DNA from: Flavobacteriales bacterium
GTDB taxonomy: Bacteria; Bacteroidota; Bacteroidia; Flavobacteriales; ECT2AJA-044
Length of the DNA: 41,906 nucleotides
Direction: 5' to 3'
Assembly: GCA_021296215.1 (NCBI GenBank)
Contig: JAGWBA010000013.1
Coordinates: 1 to 41,906, forward strand
The notes under the pieces are model-generated. The model did no database searches, had not been told where the DNA came from, and saw only the letters and a program-made list of their open reading frames with translations. Below are positions 26,194 through 35,714 of this stretch, one piece after another. The translations under genes were made by a program, and so were the position numbers. Positions within the stretch are counted from its first letter, which is position 1; each line of letters starts with the position of its first letter.

Positions 26194-28209
26194 ATGGAAT
26201 TTAAGCTCGCATCGGATTATAAACCAACAGGAGATCAACCCCAGGCCATTAAAGAGCTGAGTGAAGGCCTTCGTCGGGGAGACAAGAATCAAGTCTTGTT
26301 GGGAGTTACCGGTTCGGGTAAGACATTTACCGTTGCCAACGTAATTCAAGAGGTTCAACGCCCTACTCTAGTGCTCAGCCATAACAAAACCTTGGCGGCA
26401 CAGCTGTATGGGGAATTCAAGCAGTTCTTCCCAAACAATGCGGTAGAGTATTTCGTCAGCTATTATGACTACTATCAGCCGGAAGCATACATACCGGTTT
26501 CAGGAACGTACATCGAAAAGGACCTCAGCATCAACGATGAGATCGAAAAGCTGCGTTTGAGTGCCACCTCTTCCCTGCTTTCGGGCCGCAAGGACATTAT
26601 TGTCGTTGCATCGGTCAGTTGTATCTACGGAATTGGGAACCCGGAGGAATTCAGTAAGAACGTGATCGAAATTGCCCGGGGCATGGTAATCCCGCGTAAT
26701 AAATTCCTTCACCAACTCGTAGGAAGTCTCTACGCTCGCACGGAGGCGGAATTCCATCGAGGTAATTTCCGGGTCAAAGGCGATACCGTTGATGTTTTCC
26801 CGGCCTATGCCGATACGGCATTTCGCATTCATTTCTGGGGTGATGAGATCGAAGAGATCGAAACTTTTGATCCGTACACCAATGCACGTTTAGAGAAGTT
26901 TGATCGGGTCACTATTTATCCCGCCAATATTTTTGTTACCTCGAAAGGAAATCTACAGCGAGCGATTCACGATATCCAAGATGATTTGGTCTCTCGTGTT
27001 CAATTCTTCAAAGACGTAGGGCGCCCTCTTGAGGCCAAGCGACTCGAAGAGCGGACGAATTTCGACTTGGAAATGATCAGAGAGCTCGGTTATTGTAGTG
27101 GAATTGAAAACTACTCGCGCTACCTGGATGGTCGCGAACCGGGAACTCGCCCCTTCTGCTTGCTCGATTACTTCCCTGAAGACTTTTTAATGGTGATCGA
27201 CGAAAGTCACGTTACCGTGTCTCAGATATCGGCGATGTACGGCGGAGATCGCTCACGAAAAGAAAACCTTGTGGAATACGGCTTCAGGTTACCTGCAGCT
27301 ATGGACAACCGCCCCTTGAAATTCGAAGAGTTCAAGGAGTTGACCGATCAAACTCTTTTTGTTTCTGCTACTCCTGCCGACTATGAATTGGAACAATCAG
27401 GAGGTGTGGTCGTCGAACAGGTCATACGCCCTACGGGTCTACTAGATCCGAAGATCGACGTTAGGCCCAGCGAAAATCAAATCGACGACCTACTGGAGGA
27501 GATTCGGCAACGGGTCGAAAAAGAGGAAAGAGTACTGGTTACCACCTTAACCAAGCGTATGGCTGAAGAGCTGACCAAGTACCTCACGCGTTACGATGTG
27601 CGCACTCGTTACATTCACAGCGATGTAGATACGCTCAAGCGGGTCGAGATCATGCGTGATCTAAGGCTCGGTGTATTTGACGTACTCGTTGGCGTGAACC
27701 TTCTTCGCGAGGGATTGGATCTACCCGAGGTATCCCTGGTTGCAATACTGGACGCGGATAAAGAAGGTTTTCTAAGGTCTGAGCGGTCCCTGACTCAAAC
27801 TGCAGGACGAGCGGCCAGGAATATCAATGGACTTGTGATCATGTACGCCGATAAGATCACGAAAAGTATGCAGCGCACGATCGACGAGACGAATAGGAGG
27901 CGTGCAAAGCAGATGGCGTACAACGAGGAGCACAACATCACTCCCACTCCGCTTAAGAAATCCAAAGAACAGATTCTCGGTCAAACTTCGGTTAGCAGGT
28001 ATTCGAACAGAATAGAGGAAAGCGAGATTCCCAAGGCTGCCGCTGATCCCGTGATTCGGTTCATGAACAAAGAGCAACTGCAAAAGTCCATCATCCACAG
28101 TCGAAAGGAAATGGAAAAGGCGGCTAAAGAGCTGGACTTCATAGCGGCTGCAAAATACCGTGATGAGCTTCAAGACCTCGAGCGCTTGCTGGCCGAAAAG
28201 AACGACTGA
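26194..28209 (+). CDS. uvrB: Excinuclease ABC subunit B
   Basis: The 671-residue damage-verification helicase of nucleotide excision repair, which works with UvrA and UvrC. Present are Walker A GVTGSGKT (37-44), the beta-hairpin region [12 protein letters not shown] with its tyrosines, DESHVT (motif II), the SATP motif, the later [31 protein letters not shown] and TAGRAARN helicase motifs, and the C-terminal UVR coiled-coil motif ([17 protein letters not shown]) that binds UvrC. Full length and no defects. The lysE-type gene starts on the last base of its stop codon. Confidence 0.98.
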   Translation: MEFKLASDYKPTGDQPQAIKELSEGLRRGDKNQVLLGVTGSGKTFTVANVIQEVQRPTLVLSHNKTLAAQLYGEFKQFFPNNAVEYFVSYYDYYQPEAYIPVSGTYIEKDLSINDEIEKLRLSATSSLLSGRKDIIVVASVSCIYGIGNPEEFSKNVIEIARGMVIPRNKFLHQLVGSLYARTEAEFHRGNFRVKGDTVDVFPAYADTAFRIHFWGDEIEEIETFDPYTNARLEKFDRVTIYPANIFVTSKGNLQRAIHDIQDDLVSRVQFFKDVGRPLEAKRLEERTNFDLEMIRELGYCSGIENYSRYLDGREPGTRPFCLLDYFPEDFLMVIDESHVTVSQISAMYGGDRSRKENLVEYGFRLPAAMDNRPLKFEEFKELTDQTLFVSATPADYELEQSGGVVVEQVIRPTGLLDPKIDVRPSENQIDDLLEEIRQRVEKEERVLVTTLTKRMAEELTKYLTRYDVRTRYIHSDVDTLKRVEIMRDLRLGVFDVLVGVNLLREGLDLPEVSLVAILDADKEGFLRSERSLTQTAGRAARNINGLVIMYADKITKSMQRTIDETNRRRAKQMAYNEEHNITPTPLKKSKEQILGQTSVSRYSNRIEESEIPKAAADPVIRFMNKEQLQKSIIHSRKEMEKAAKELDFIAAAKYRDELQDLERLLAEKND

Positions 28210-28829
28210 TGTCCTTTGGTGATTTCTTGTACTTCCTTACCGCAAGCGTTTTACTTACGCTCTCTCCCGGACCGGATTTGATCTTTGTCATTACACAAAG
28301 TGTGAGCCGCCACTGGAAAGCCGGTGTTGCAACCGCATTGGGTTTATGCTCGGGATTGATCGTTCACACTTCCGTAGTGGCCCTGGGAGCGGCCGTTTTT
28401 CTCAAGTCGAATCCTCTGTTGTTCAGCCTCGTCGAATACGCAGGAGCCGCTTACTTGCTATATCTCGCCTGGATCGTCTTTCGATCCAACGAGCAAATCA
28501 CTCTTGGCAAGGCCAATATTGCGGATCTCAGAGGACTGTACAAAAAAGGGGTTACCATGAATCTGTTAAATCCGAAGGTGACCCTGTTCTTTCTGGCCTT
28601 TTTACCACAGTTCATTCCCAATGACACAAGCACTGTTTCACCCGCCCTCTACGCCCTTTTTCTCGGAGGAATTTTCTTGGCACAGGCACTGGTCATTTTT
28701 TCGATGGCTTCATTCATTGTAGGTAATCTGGCTGCACGCTTTTGGGAGAGTTCGTGGTATGCACCAACGATGAAATGGGGTCAAATCATAGTTTTCGTTT
28801 CCATCGCGTTGCATTTGGTGATCACTTAA
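28209..28829 (+). CDS. LysE family translocator
   Basis: A 206-residue inner-membrane exporter of the LysE/RhtB superfamily with six hydrophobic segments. It shows the family's PGPDLIFVITQSVSRHWKAG near residue 20 and the NLLNPKVTLFFLAFLPQF segment near residue 125. Members export amino acids or related small molecules; the substrate is not predictable here. It overlaps uvrB by one base, so it is translationally coupled though functionally unrelated. Confidence 0.9.
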   Translation: MSFGDFLYFLTASVLLTLSPGPDLIFVITQSVSRHWKAGVATALGLCSGLIVHTSVVALGAAVFLKSNPLLFSLVEYAGAAYLLYLAWIVFRSNEQITLGKANIADLRGLYKKGVTMNLLNPKVTLFFLAFLPQFIPNDTSTVSPALYALFLGGIFLAQALVIFSMASFIVGNLAARFWESSWYAPTMKWGQIIVFVSIALHLVIT

Positions 28830-28875
28830 CAATTCGTTGGGATAATCGCTCAATTGAATTTGTACCTTCAGCGCA

Positions 28876-30053
28876 ATGAATAAGCCCCCGATTCCAGTAA
28901 ACGAAATAGAACGTCTAGACTCTATAGAGCGTCTGGCGATCATGGATACTTCCCCGGAACAGGAGTACGACGACATCGTGCAGCTCGCTTCTTTGCTTGC
29001 TGGAACCCCCATTTCTTTGATCAGCCTTGTCGATGCCGACCGTCAATGGTTCAAAGCGAAAGTCGGAGTTGATGAGTCGGAAACGGATCGCGATATCGCC
29101 TTTTGTGCCCATGCGATCTTGAGTAGTGGCCCAATGATCATTGAAAACCTCATGGAGGATCGTCGATTCGTAGATAATCCCTTGGTGCTCAATGACCCGA
29201 ATGTTCGTTTTTATGCGGGATTTCCGCTGATTACTTCGGAGGGTCATGCACTAGGTACCTTGTGTGTACTCGATAGGGAACCAAGAGCGTTGATCGAAAC
29301 GCAGATCTTTGGGCTCAAAACACTGGCCGATCAAGTTCTGAGGAATTTTGAACTGCGACGCTCCGCAATAGAAATCAGAAAGAACGCCGAGTTGATCGGA
29401 AAACAGCGCGATGTGCTTTTGCGATCGTCCAAAATTCAAAAAAATTCTTGGGCACGGTTCAAAAAGACATTTAAGAACCATTGTCCGGATTAAAATCTCT
29501 GTTGCAACTCATACTGCGGGGCGAATTGACCCAGGGCGAGTTGGATGAGATCGGTCCGGAAGCCATGAACAAGATCCAACAGACCCAGGAAACCATTGAT
29601 CACCTTCTTTATTGGGGAAATGTACAATCCGTTGCGCCTCCCACCCTCTCTGAAGTTCCTCTTAAGGGCATCGTGCAAGAACAGCTAGATAGACTCAGAC
29701 CAGCCCGGCTCGAGCAAAAAGTGGAAATTGAAGTATCTATTGAAAAGGAGTTGTCGGTAAAGTCCGATCCGGAACGATTGAGATTCGTATTGAAAAATTT
29801 GTTGGGAAGATCCCTTCAACACACTCAGGAGCGGAAGATTTCGATCGTGTCGTCCGTAGTGGAGGATCGAGTCAATTTGTCGATTGAACATACGGGCTGC
29901 ACAAAAACACATGTAGATCACCACCGGTCCGAAACGGAATTAGTAATGGATTTCATGACAGAAATGAAGGGCAAACTCGTCATCGAGGATAAAGAAGGCG
30001 CCACTTTGATTGCCCTTACTCTCCCTAGGTTCTCCGAGGTGGTTTTGGGTTAA
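28876..30053 (+). pseudogene. GAF-domain protein with decayed histidine-kinase domain, frameshifted
   Basis: The first part (28876 to about 29437) encodes a GAF domain of the kind found before histidine kinases (EQEYDDIVQLASLLAGTPISLISLVDADRQWFKA, FPLITSEGHALGTLCVLD). At a run of seven A (29438-29444) the frame is lost. Restoring one base continues into the -1 frame as KKFLGTVQKDI, then TAA at 29472-29474, then EPLSGLKSLLQLI to 30053. This second part resembles the kinase domain of the next gene, but the H-box histidine is replaced by lysine, the N-box lacks its asparagine (NLLGRSLQHT), and the G1 and G2 boxes are lost. So there are two layers: an ancestral loss of catalytic motifs and a recent frameshift plus stop. 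A TACCTTCA at 28863-28870 with TTG 23 bases upstream is a weak promoter. Confidence 0.7.
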
Positions 30054-30105
30054 CCCTTTCACTTTTTTTTCGGACTTTTGACAGGCTATGTCCTTGTCAG
30101 ACAAC

Positions 30106-32061
30106 ATGAAACTATTCCCTATCATAGGGCTGGTACTCTGGTGCTCCCCTTCTTTTGCTCAGGAATCGAATGAGGTGCGCAAGAATGCCGAGGCCGATCG
30201 AATCGAAGCACTCATAGTGGAAAGCGAGGAATTCTGGTATCAGAATACCGATTCTGCTATCTACTATGCAGGGAAAGCCATTGAACTCCTGCAAGAGTAC
30301 AATGACTCCGTCTTACTCGGTTGGGCAGAGATCAGCATGAGTACCGCGTACTACTACAAGGGCGTGCTCGATTCGGCTCTGATGCATGGGCAAAAGGCCA
30401 TGTCCATTTACGAAAAGGTGGGCGACGAATACGATATTTCGGACGCACACAACAATATTGCCAACGTTTTGGGTGACATGGGAATGATCGAATCCGCGAT
30501 TGTCCACTACTACGAAGGCCTGCGCGTTTTTGAAAATTGGGAGCGGTCCGAAGATTACTCCCATTACATCTATAACAACCTCGCCACGGTGTTTATGGAT
30601 GTAGAAGACTACCCACGTGCTCTGGAACATCTGAACCGATCACTGGAAATGGCGATCGCATTTGAAGACACCGGGCTGATCGCTCTTTCACTGAGTAATA
30701 TGGCCTCGACCTATCTCGAATTGAAGGATTTGGAAAAAGCCGAAGAAATGATCGATCGAGTGATCGAGATCGCCAGGTCATTTCCCGACGGAAAAACGGA
30801 CTTGGCCTTTGGCATTGGGCTGTGCGCCGACCTTTACGCCGAAAGAAAGGAATGGGAAGAGTCGATCGAAGCGAATTACGAAAGCCGTCGTCTTTTTGCC
30901 GAGACCGTGAGTTTGTCCGATGTGGCCATTGCCGACATCGGAATCGCGGAGGCATACACTGAACTGGGGCAGGCTGATAAAGCCCTTCAAATCACGGAGC
31001 GCCTCCTCTCGTTACCCGAGGTCATCGAAAATCCCGTAACTCTGTTCGACGCATTGAACCAACACTCCAAAGCCGCGGAAACGCTTGGGCTGCACGAACT
31101 CGCATACGCATCGGCCCGCAGGGCCATCGAAATAGACGACACGCTCAGATCGCGCGAAGCCATGACCCAGGTGCGGTACATGGAAATGAGGGAGTTACAG
31201 CGCGAGAACAACAACTTGCTCGATATCACCTCGATCCAGCGCGAAATGAACGAAAGCACCCAGGAACGGATCGCACTTCAACGCTACCTCATCATTGGAG
31301 CCATCGTGCTCATTCTCGTAACCCTTGCATTCCTGTATTTCCTCTTCAAGAACGATCAACGCAGAAAGGCATCGGAGATCGAACTGCGAGAGCTCAATCG
31401 CAGTAAGGACCAACTGCTCAGTATTATCGGGCACGACTTACGAGGGCCTATGGGCGGACTCGAAACGCTACTCGAAATGATGAATCGGGGCGATCTGAGT
31501 CAAGAAGAGATCAAAGCCATAGCTCCATCGGCCATTGAAAACCTTTCCCAAGCACGCAATCTCCTCGAAGACCTCTTGCAGTGGGGTGTCCACCAATTGA
31601 ACAGTCGATCCGTAGATTTCACCACCATCCATGTGAAAGCCTTGGTGGAAGACGTTTTCCATTCGCTTAACATGTTGGCTGAAAACAAAGGAAATCGCTT
31701 GGTAAATGACGTTCCGACCGAACTCCTTGTTCGAAGCGATCGGAATATCCAGAGCTTCATTCTCCGGAACCTGCTACAAAACAGCATCAAATTCACCCAT
31801 AACGGCACTATTCGCGTGCGCGGGATCGACTCGGGCCGCGTTTCGATCTTCGTCGAGGACGAAGGCGTGGGAATGTCCGATGCAGAAGTCGATCGCATCC
31901 TTCGCGGTGAAGTATTCTCCGGTCACGGGATCCATGGCGAAACCGGGACTGGCCTCGGTATGAGTCTCGTTCGGGAATTCACGAACGCCCTCGGCGGCGA
32001 ACTCGATATCCGCTCCGAAAAGGACCGCGGAACCTCCACCGAACTGCGCTTTAAACGCTAA
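30106..32061 (+). CDS. TPR-containing sensor histidine kinase
   Basis: A 651-residue membrane kinase. Signal peptide at about residues 1-20 (MKLFPIIGLVLWCSPSFAQ); periplasmic TPR repeats at about 30-330 (YYYKGVLDSALMHGQKAM, AHNNIANVLGDMGMIESAI, ALSLSNMASTYLELKDLEKAEEM); a coiled stretch; one membrane helix near 393-413; then the kinase core. The core has the H-box IIGHDLRGP (His443), N-box RNLLQNSIKFT near 556, G1 box EDEGVGM and G2 box GTGLGMSLV, all intact. No response regulator is adjacent, so the partner lies elsewhere. The ATG at 30106 is preferred over 30088 because it puts the signal peptide at the N-terminus. The gene is probably cotranscribed with the amidohydrolase (15-base gap). 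Confidence 0.88.
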   Translation: MKLFPIIGLVLWCSPSFAQESNEVRKNAEADRIEALIVESEEFWYQNTDSAIYYAGKAIELLQEYNDSVLLGWAEISMSTAYYYKGVLDSALMHGQKAMSIYEKVGDEYDISDAHNNIANVLGDMGMIESAIVHYYEGLRVFENWERSEDYSHYIYNNLATVFMDVEDYPRALEHLNRSLEMAIAFEDTGLIALSLSNMASTYLELKDLEKAEEMIDRVIEIARSFPDGKTDLAFGIGLCADLYAERKEWEESIEANYESRRLFAETVSLSDVAIADIGIAEAYTELGQADKALQITERLLSLPEVIENPVTLFDALNQHSKAAETLGLHELAYASARRAIEIDDTLRSREAMTQVRYMEMRELQRENNNLLDITSIQREMNESTQERIALQRYLIIGAIVLILVTLAFLYFLFKNDQRRKASEIELRELNRSKDQLLSIIGHDLRGPMGGLETLLEMMNRGDLSQEEIKAIAPSAIENLSQARNLLEDLLQWGVHQLNSRSVDFTTIHVKALVEDVFHSLNMLAENKGNRLVNDVPTELLVRSDRNIQSFILRNLLQNSIKFTHNGTIRVRGIDSGRVSIFVEDEGVGMSDAEVDRILRGEVFSGHGIHGETGTGLGMSLVREFTNALGGELDIRSEKDRGTSTELRFKR

Positions 32062-32076
32062 GCATAATCCCTTTCT

Positions 32077-33714
32077 ATGCGTTTTGTCCTTGTTTCCCTA
32101 TTCTCTATTTGTATTTTCTGTGCCTGCGGCACGATGGAGCCCTCTCGCGATCAAGTCGACCTCATCGTATACGGAGGAACCATCTACACCTGCGACACGG
32201 CCTTCGGCACCGCAGAAGCCATGGTTATTGACAATGGACTCGTAGTCGCTACAGGCACGGTCAAAGAGCTCTTTGGATCGTATAACGCTGAGGATTCGCT
32301 CGATCTGGACGGAAAGGCATGCTACCCCGGACTCATTGACGCCCATGCCCACTTCAGAAACTACGCTCGTCAAAAACTACGGGTCGATCTTACAGGTACC
32401 AAATCTTGGGACGAATGCCTCGAACGCGTTCGATCATTCGCTACACGCGTAACTGAAGGGCCCATCCTCGGACGCGGCTGGGATCAAAACGACTGGGACA
32501 CCAAGGAATATCCGACCAACGAAGAGCTGAATGCCCTGTTTCCAAATCGCCCGTTGGCATTAACGCGTATCGATGGGCACGCGCTCGTCGCTAACGATGT
32601 AGCCCTGGCCATCGCCAAGTTCAATGAAACCACACATATCCCCGGTGGTGAATTGCCCACTCTGGATGGAAAACTTACCGGCGTTTGTATCGACAAGGCC
32701 GAGGACAGCCTGCGAAGGAGTTTGCCCGAAGAATCAAAAGACCAGCTCGCCAAGGCCATGATCGAGGCGCAGGGCGATTTGTTTGCGGTCGGACTCACAG
32801 GCCTAATCGATGCCGGCCTTCCAATGGAAACCATCTATTTCATCGACAGCCTTCAGCAGATCGGCTCGCTTTCATTCCCACTACAGATTTGGGCACAAGC
32901 CGAGAACCGGGAGCTCGATCACTTTATAGAGCACGGGGTGTACGAAACCGACTTGCTCACTGTACGCGGATTCAAGGTCTACTGCGATGGTGCATTGGGA
33001 TCGCGCGGTGCGTACCTCAAGGAGCCCTATCACGATCGGCATGATTGGCGCGGATTGTTGGTTACCGATAGTGCTCGGCTGTTCGAGATCGCTCAACGCA
33101 TTGCCGATAGCGATTTCCAGTTGAACACTCATGCCATTGGCGACAGTGGTAATGCTTTGGTATTATCGGCCTATGCATCTGTTTTGGATCCGAAGAATGA
33201 TCGCCGCTGGCGTATAGAGCACGCGCAGGTCGTGACGCCGACCGACTACCCCTCCTTTAAGGAGTATATTGTAATCCCAAGCGTTCAGCCCACGCACGCG
33301 ACGTCTGACATGTACTGGGCCGAAGACCGCTTAGGTCCGGAGCGAATTGCTCATGCGTACGCCTACAGTGATTTGCTCGACTTGCACGGTTGGATGCCAC
33401 TGGGAACGGATTTTCCCGTTGAGCGTATCGATCCGAAATGGACCTTTTACGCTGCCGTATTCCGGCAGGATGTCGATGGGTTTCCAGCAGGAGGATTCAA
33501 CGGGGAGAATCGACTATCGCGCCGCGAGGCGCTACTCGGCATGACCCTTTGGGCCGCGAAGTCGGGTTTTTGGGAAGGTTCGCGCGGAAGTTTGGAGGCC
33601 GGAAAACGGGCCGATTTCGTTGTGCCTTCCGTGGACTGGATGGAAGCTGAAGCGACGCAAATCGCCGACAGTCAGATAGAGTTAACGTATTTAATCGGAA
33701 AACGCGTCCATTAA
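32077..33714 (+). CDS. YtcJ-like amidohydrolase, putative lipoprotein
   Basis: A 545-residue metal-dependent hydrolase of the amidohydrolase 3 (YtcJ) type. The metal-binding DAHAHFRN (near residue 87), the later THAIGDSGNAL and RIEHAQVV histidines, the aspartate in LGTDFPVERIDP and the GSLEAGKRADFVV ending are all present. A short hydrophobic N-terminus is followed by FCACGT, so a lipidated cysteine at residue 17 is possible, although the residue before the lipobox is unusual. Substrate unknown. A repeat copy (32122-32130) lies precisely over these codons. A terminator follows the stop by about 95 bases. Confidence 0.88.
   Translation: MRFVLVSLFSICIFCACGTMEPSRDQVDLIVYGGTIYTCDTAFGTAEAMVIDNGLVVATGTVKELFGSYNAEDSLDLDGKACYPGLIDAHAHFRNYARQKLRVDLTGTKSWDECLERVRSFATRVTEGPILGRGWDQNDWDTKEYPTNEELNALFPNRPLALTRIDGHALVANDVALAIAKFNETTHIPGGELPTLDGKLTGVCIDKAEDSLRRSLPEESKDQLAKAMIEAQGDLFAVGLTGLIDAGLPMETIYFIDSLQQIGSLSFPLQIWAQAENRELDHFIEHGVYETDLLTVRGFKVYCDGALGSRGAYLKEPYHDRHDWRGLLVTDSARLFEIAQRIADSDFQLNTHAIGDSGNALVLSAYASVLDPKNDRRWRIEHAQVVTPTDYPSFKEYIVIPSVQPTHATSDMYWAEDRLGPERIAHAYAYSDLLDLHGWMPLGTDFPVERIDPKWTFYAAVFRQDVDGFPAGGFNGENRLSRREALLGMTLWAAKSGFWEGSRGSLEAGKRADFVVPSVDWMEAEATQIADSQIELTYLIGKRVH
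32122..32130 (-). repeat. Dispersed hairpin motif GCCGCAGGC, copy 6
   Basis: Minus-strand context is CATCGT before and ACAGAAAATAC after. A T-A and a G-C pair extend the stem, the only copy with A-T next to the core. It covers the CACG codons of the putative lipobox. Confidence 0.65.
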
Positions 33715-33809
33715 TTCTTATATTAGAAGCGGTCGTGAAACATTAGGGCACGAAAGCGCTCAGGCCTCAAGTGGTTTTTAGGTTGCCGCTTTTGGCTCTA
33801 GGTGGCACG

Positions 33810-33841
33810 GCTGGTCTCGTTTGTTCGGGGCCGGCTTTTTT
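33810..33841 (+). terminator. Intrinsic terminator after the amidohydrolase
   Basis: GCTGGTC (33810-33816) pairs with GGCCGGC (33829-33835) including two G-T pairs, and the stem can extend inward. It is followed by six T (33836-33841). The preceding 95 bases hold no gene. Confidence 0.65.
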
Positions 33842-33856
33842 AACCAACCAAGAATT

Positions 33857-35256
33857 ATGACGCCTCGCTCGCTATATTGGATGCTCCTTTCAGGGGCTCT
33901 TTTGTTTTTTGTCCAGTGTAAAAAAGACCCTGTGGACAACTCGCCCGTGGGCGACAACTTCCAATCGATCGACTCCGAACCCCAGCGCAATGGGGATCCG
34001 GCCGCAGGCCGAGATTACCTCATTAATGGCGACTACATTAGCTCGGGAATTCCGTACGATCTGTTCACCGCGGCGATGGGCACCGACCCGGAAAACGTGC
34101 TGAATCGGTCGGGCGACAATGCCGTTATTTCACCCGCATTCACGGCCATAGATCACGCTAATGGAGCCCGTGTGGCAGCTCCGAATTGTTTGCAATGCCA
34201 CGGTCAAAAACTGATGGGACAGTACATTATTGGGTTGGGTAATTCATTTGGAGATTTCACGAACAACGGGGCCTCTGCCCTGCCATTGCTCGATGCTGGA
34301 ATTGCGGCGATCTACGGTGCCGGAAGCGATGAAGCCGAGGCCTTTGCGCGCTTTCGCCGCGGAACGGCCATTACCGGTCCGAGGATCATCACCGAGGTCA
34401 TTGGTGTGAATCCGGCCGATAAACTCACCCAAGTCCTCGTTGCCCACCGCGATGCCCGGGATCTCAGTTGGATCGATGACGCTCAATTCGCCTACGACGA
34501 CGTGGTAGTTCCAACCGATGTACCGGCCTAGTGGCTGATGTCGAAAAGGAACGCGGGATTCTACACGGGGAGCGGTCGCGGGGAACATTCCAAGATCTCT
34601 TCGGCAGCTGCCTTGCTGACCATGACCGATAGTTCCGAAGCGCGCGCCATCGACGCACATGCACCCGATCTCATGGCTTACATCAAAAGCATTAAGCCTC
34701 CGATTTTCCCGGAGACGGTGGAGCCCGCCTTGGTTGAACAGGGTAAAATGATCTTCGAAAACACTTGCCAACGCTGCCACGGAAGCTACGGCGACCAGGC
34801 CAGCTACCCGAATTACCTGATTCCCGTGAGCGAAGTGGGCACCGACCCCCTACCGGCCAATGCGCACTTTGCTTTGAACGAATTCGAAAGTTGGTACAAC
34901 GGAAGTTGGTATGGGGTTTCTGCACCTACGGCGCGATTCGCGACTGAAGGGGGCTACCTGCCCCTCCGTTAGATGGAGTTTGGGCCACCGCACCCTACTT
35001 GCACAACGGGAGTGTGCCTAATTTGTGGACACTGCTGAAGAGTGGCGCACGACCACAGTTCTGGCGAAGGACCATGGACCACAGTGATTACGATCTCGGA
35101 CTAGTGGGTTGGAATTTCACCGAAGAAACGAGTGCCGTCGATAAGCAGACCTACGACACTACACTTCCCGGTTACAGCAACCAGGGGTACTATTTTGGCG
35201 ATACCCTCAGCGATGCCGAAAGGACGGCCTTGATCGAGTACCTGAAGACCCTATGA
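33857..35256 (+). pseudogene. Di-haem c-type cytochrome lipoprotein, interrupted by a stop and a frameshift
   Basis: Reconstructed length is about 466 residues. An N-terminal lipoprotein-type signal (MTPRSLYWMLLSGALLFFVQC) is followed by the first haem site CLQCH (near residue 113) and the second, CQRCH (near 304). The signature LDGVWATAPYLHNGSVP is typical of the cytochrome c peroxidase/RoxA-related di-haem family. TAG at 34529-34531 replaces the Trp expected in the WWLMSKRNAGFYTG stretch. Near 34959-34965 one base is missing, so the frame ends at TAG 34970-34972; adding one base restores GYLAPPLDGVW. Both halves keep their conserved motifs, so the damage is recent or erroneous. It converges on the TonB-domain gene with a six-base overlap. 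A repeat copy is at 34001-34009. Confidence 0.75.
34001..34009 (+). repeat. Dispersed hairpin motif GCCGCAGGC, copy 7
   Basis: Context is GGATCCG before and CGAGATTACC after. C-G and G-C pairs extend the stem. It encodes PAAGR in the cytochrome pseudogene. Confidence 0.6.
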
Positions 35257-35667
35257 TTTCTTACTCGGCGTGTAGTGGTATGTGATTCGCATTCCACCCT
35301 GCTGAGGTTTGGCTTTGTTTTCCCCTGTGGAAATGGGCTTCGCTTTAGGCGCTGGCGGATTAAACCCAACGTTGAACTGCTTGTGATAGGTCACTCTAAT
35401 ATCCCGATTCTCAGGAACTAAGAATCTGAGCAACTTGACGACGCGCTGAGCCTCTTGATCGAATTCCGGTCCGAGTCCGGCAACGACCTTGGTCCCGACT
35501 ACCTTTCCGGATTTGTCGATATCGGCTTTCACCCGCACGACCCCTTTGATTTGATCCGGAATACGCGACACGGGATACTTTAATCGGCTCTTAATGAATC
35601 CCGATAAGGCTTTGGTTCCTCCGGGGTATTCGGGTTGTCGAATGGACCGATGTTTGTGTTGCTTCAC
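35251..35667 (-). CDS. TonB C-terminal domain-like protein
   Basis: A 138-residue protein made up mainly of one TonB C-terminal domain (PEYPGGTKALSGFIKSRLKYP then GVVRVKADIDKSGKVVGTKVVAGLG). It lacks the usual transmembrane anchor and proline-rich linker, so it may be a soluble or truncated energy-transducer relative. A signal peptide is also absent. It uses GTG at 35667, since no ATG lies before the conserved start of the domain, and a -7 box lies five bases upstream, implying a leaderless transcript. Intact, unlike its neighbours on either side. Role unknown. Confidence 0.75.
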   Translation of the reverse strand: MKQHKHRSIRQPEYPGGTKALSGFIKSRLKYPVSRIPDQIKGVVRVKADIDKSGKVVGTKVVAGLGPEFDQEAQRVVKLLRFLVPENRDIRVTYHKQFNVGFNPPAPKAKPISTGENKAKPQQGGMRITYHYTPSKKS

Positions 35668-35671
35668 ACGG

Positions 35672-35679
35672 CAAAGGTA
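35672..35679 (-). promoter_or_regulatory. -7 promoter box of the TonB-domain gene
   Basis: Minus strand TACCTTTG matches TAnnTTTG exactly and ends four bases before the GTG start, so translation would begin at or near the transcript 5' end. This also supports the GTG start. Confidence 0.55.
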
Positions 35680-35714
35680 CTTTTTCGCCGTTAGAAGATT
35701 ATATTCACCGTATC

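Noticed and set aside
29430-29480. Programmed -1 frameshift at the A-run (A AAA AAT) in the GAF protein
   Set aside because: The shift would place the reading frame onto KKFLGTVQKDI but a TAA follows 30 bases later, so no longer product results. A pseudogene is simpler.
33715-33809. Regulatory RNA upstream of the cytochrome gene
   Set aside because: Several short GC-rich complementary pieces exist (for example AAGCGG and CCGCTT), but they do not form one consistent fold or match a riboswitch that I know.
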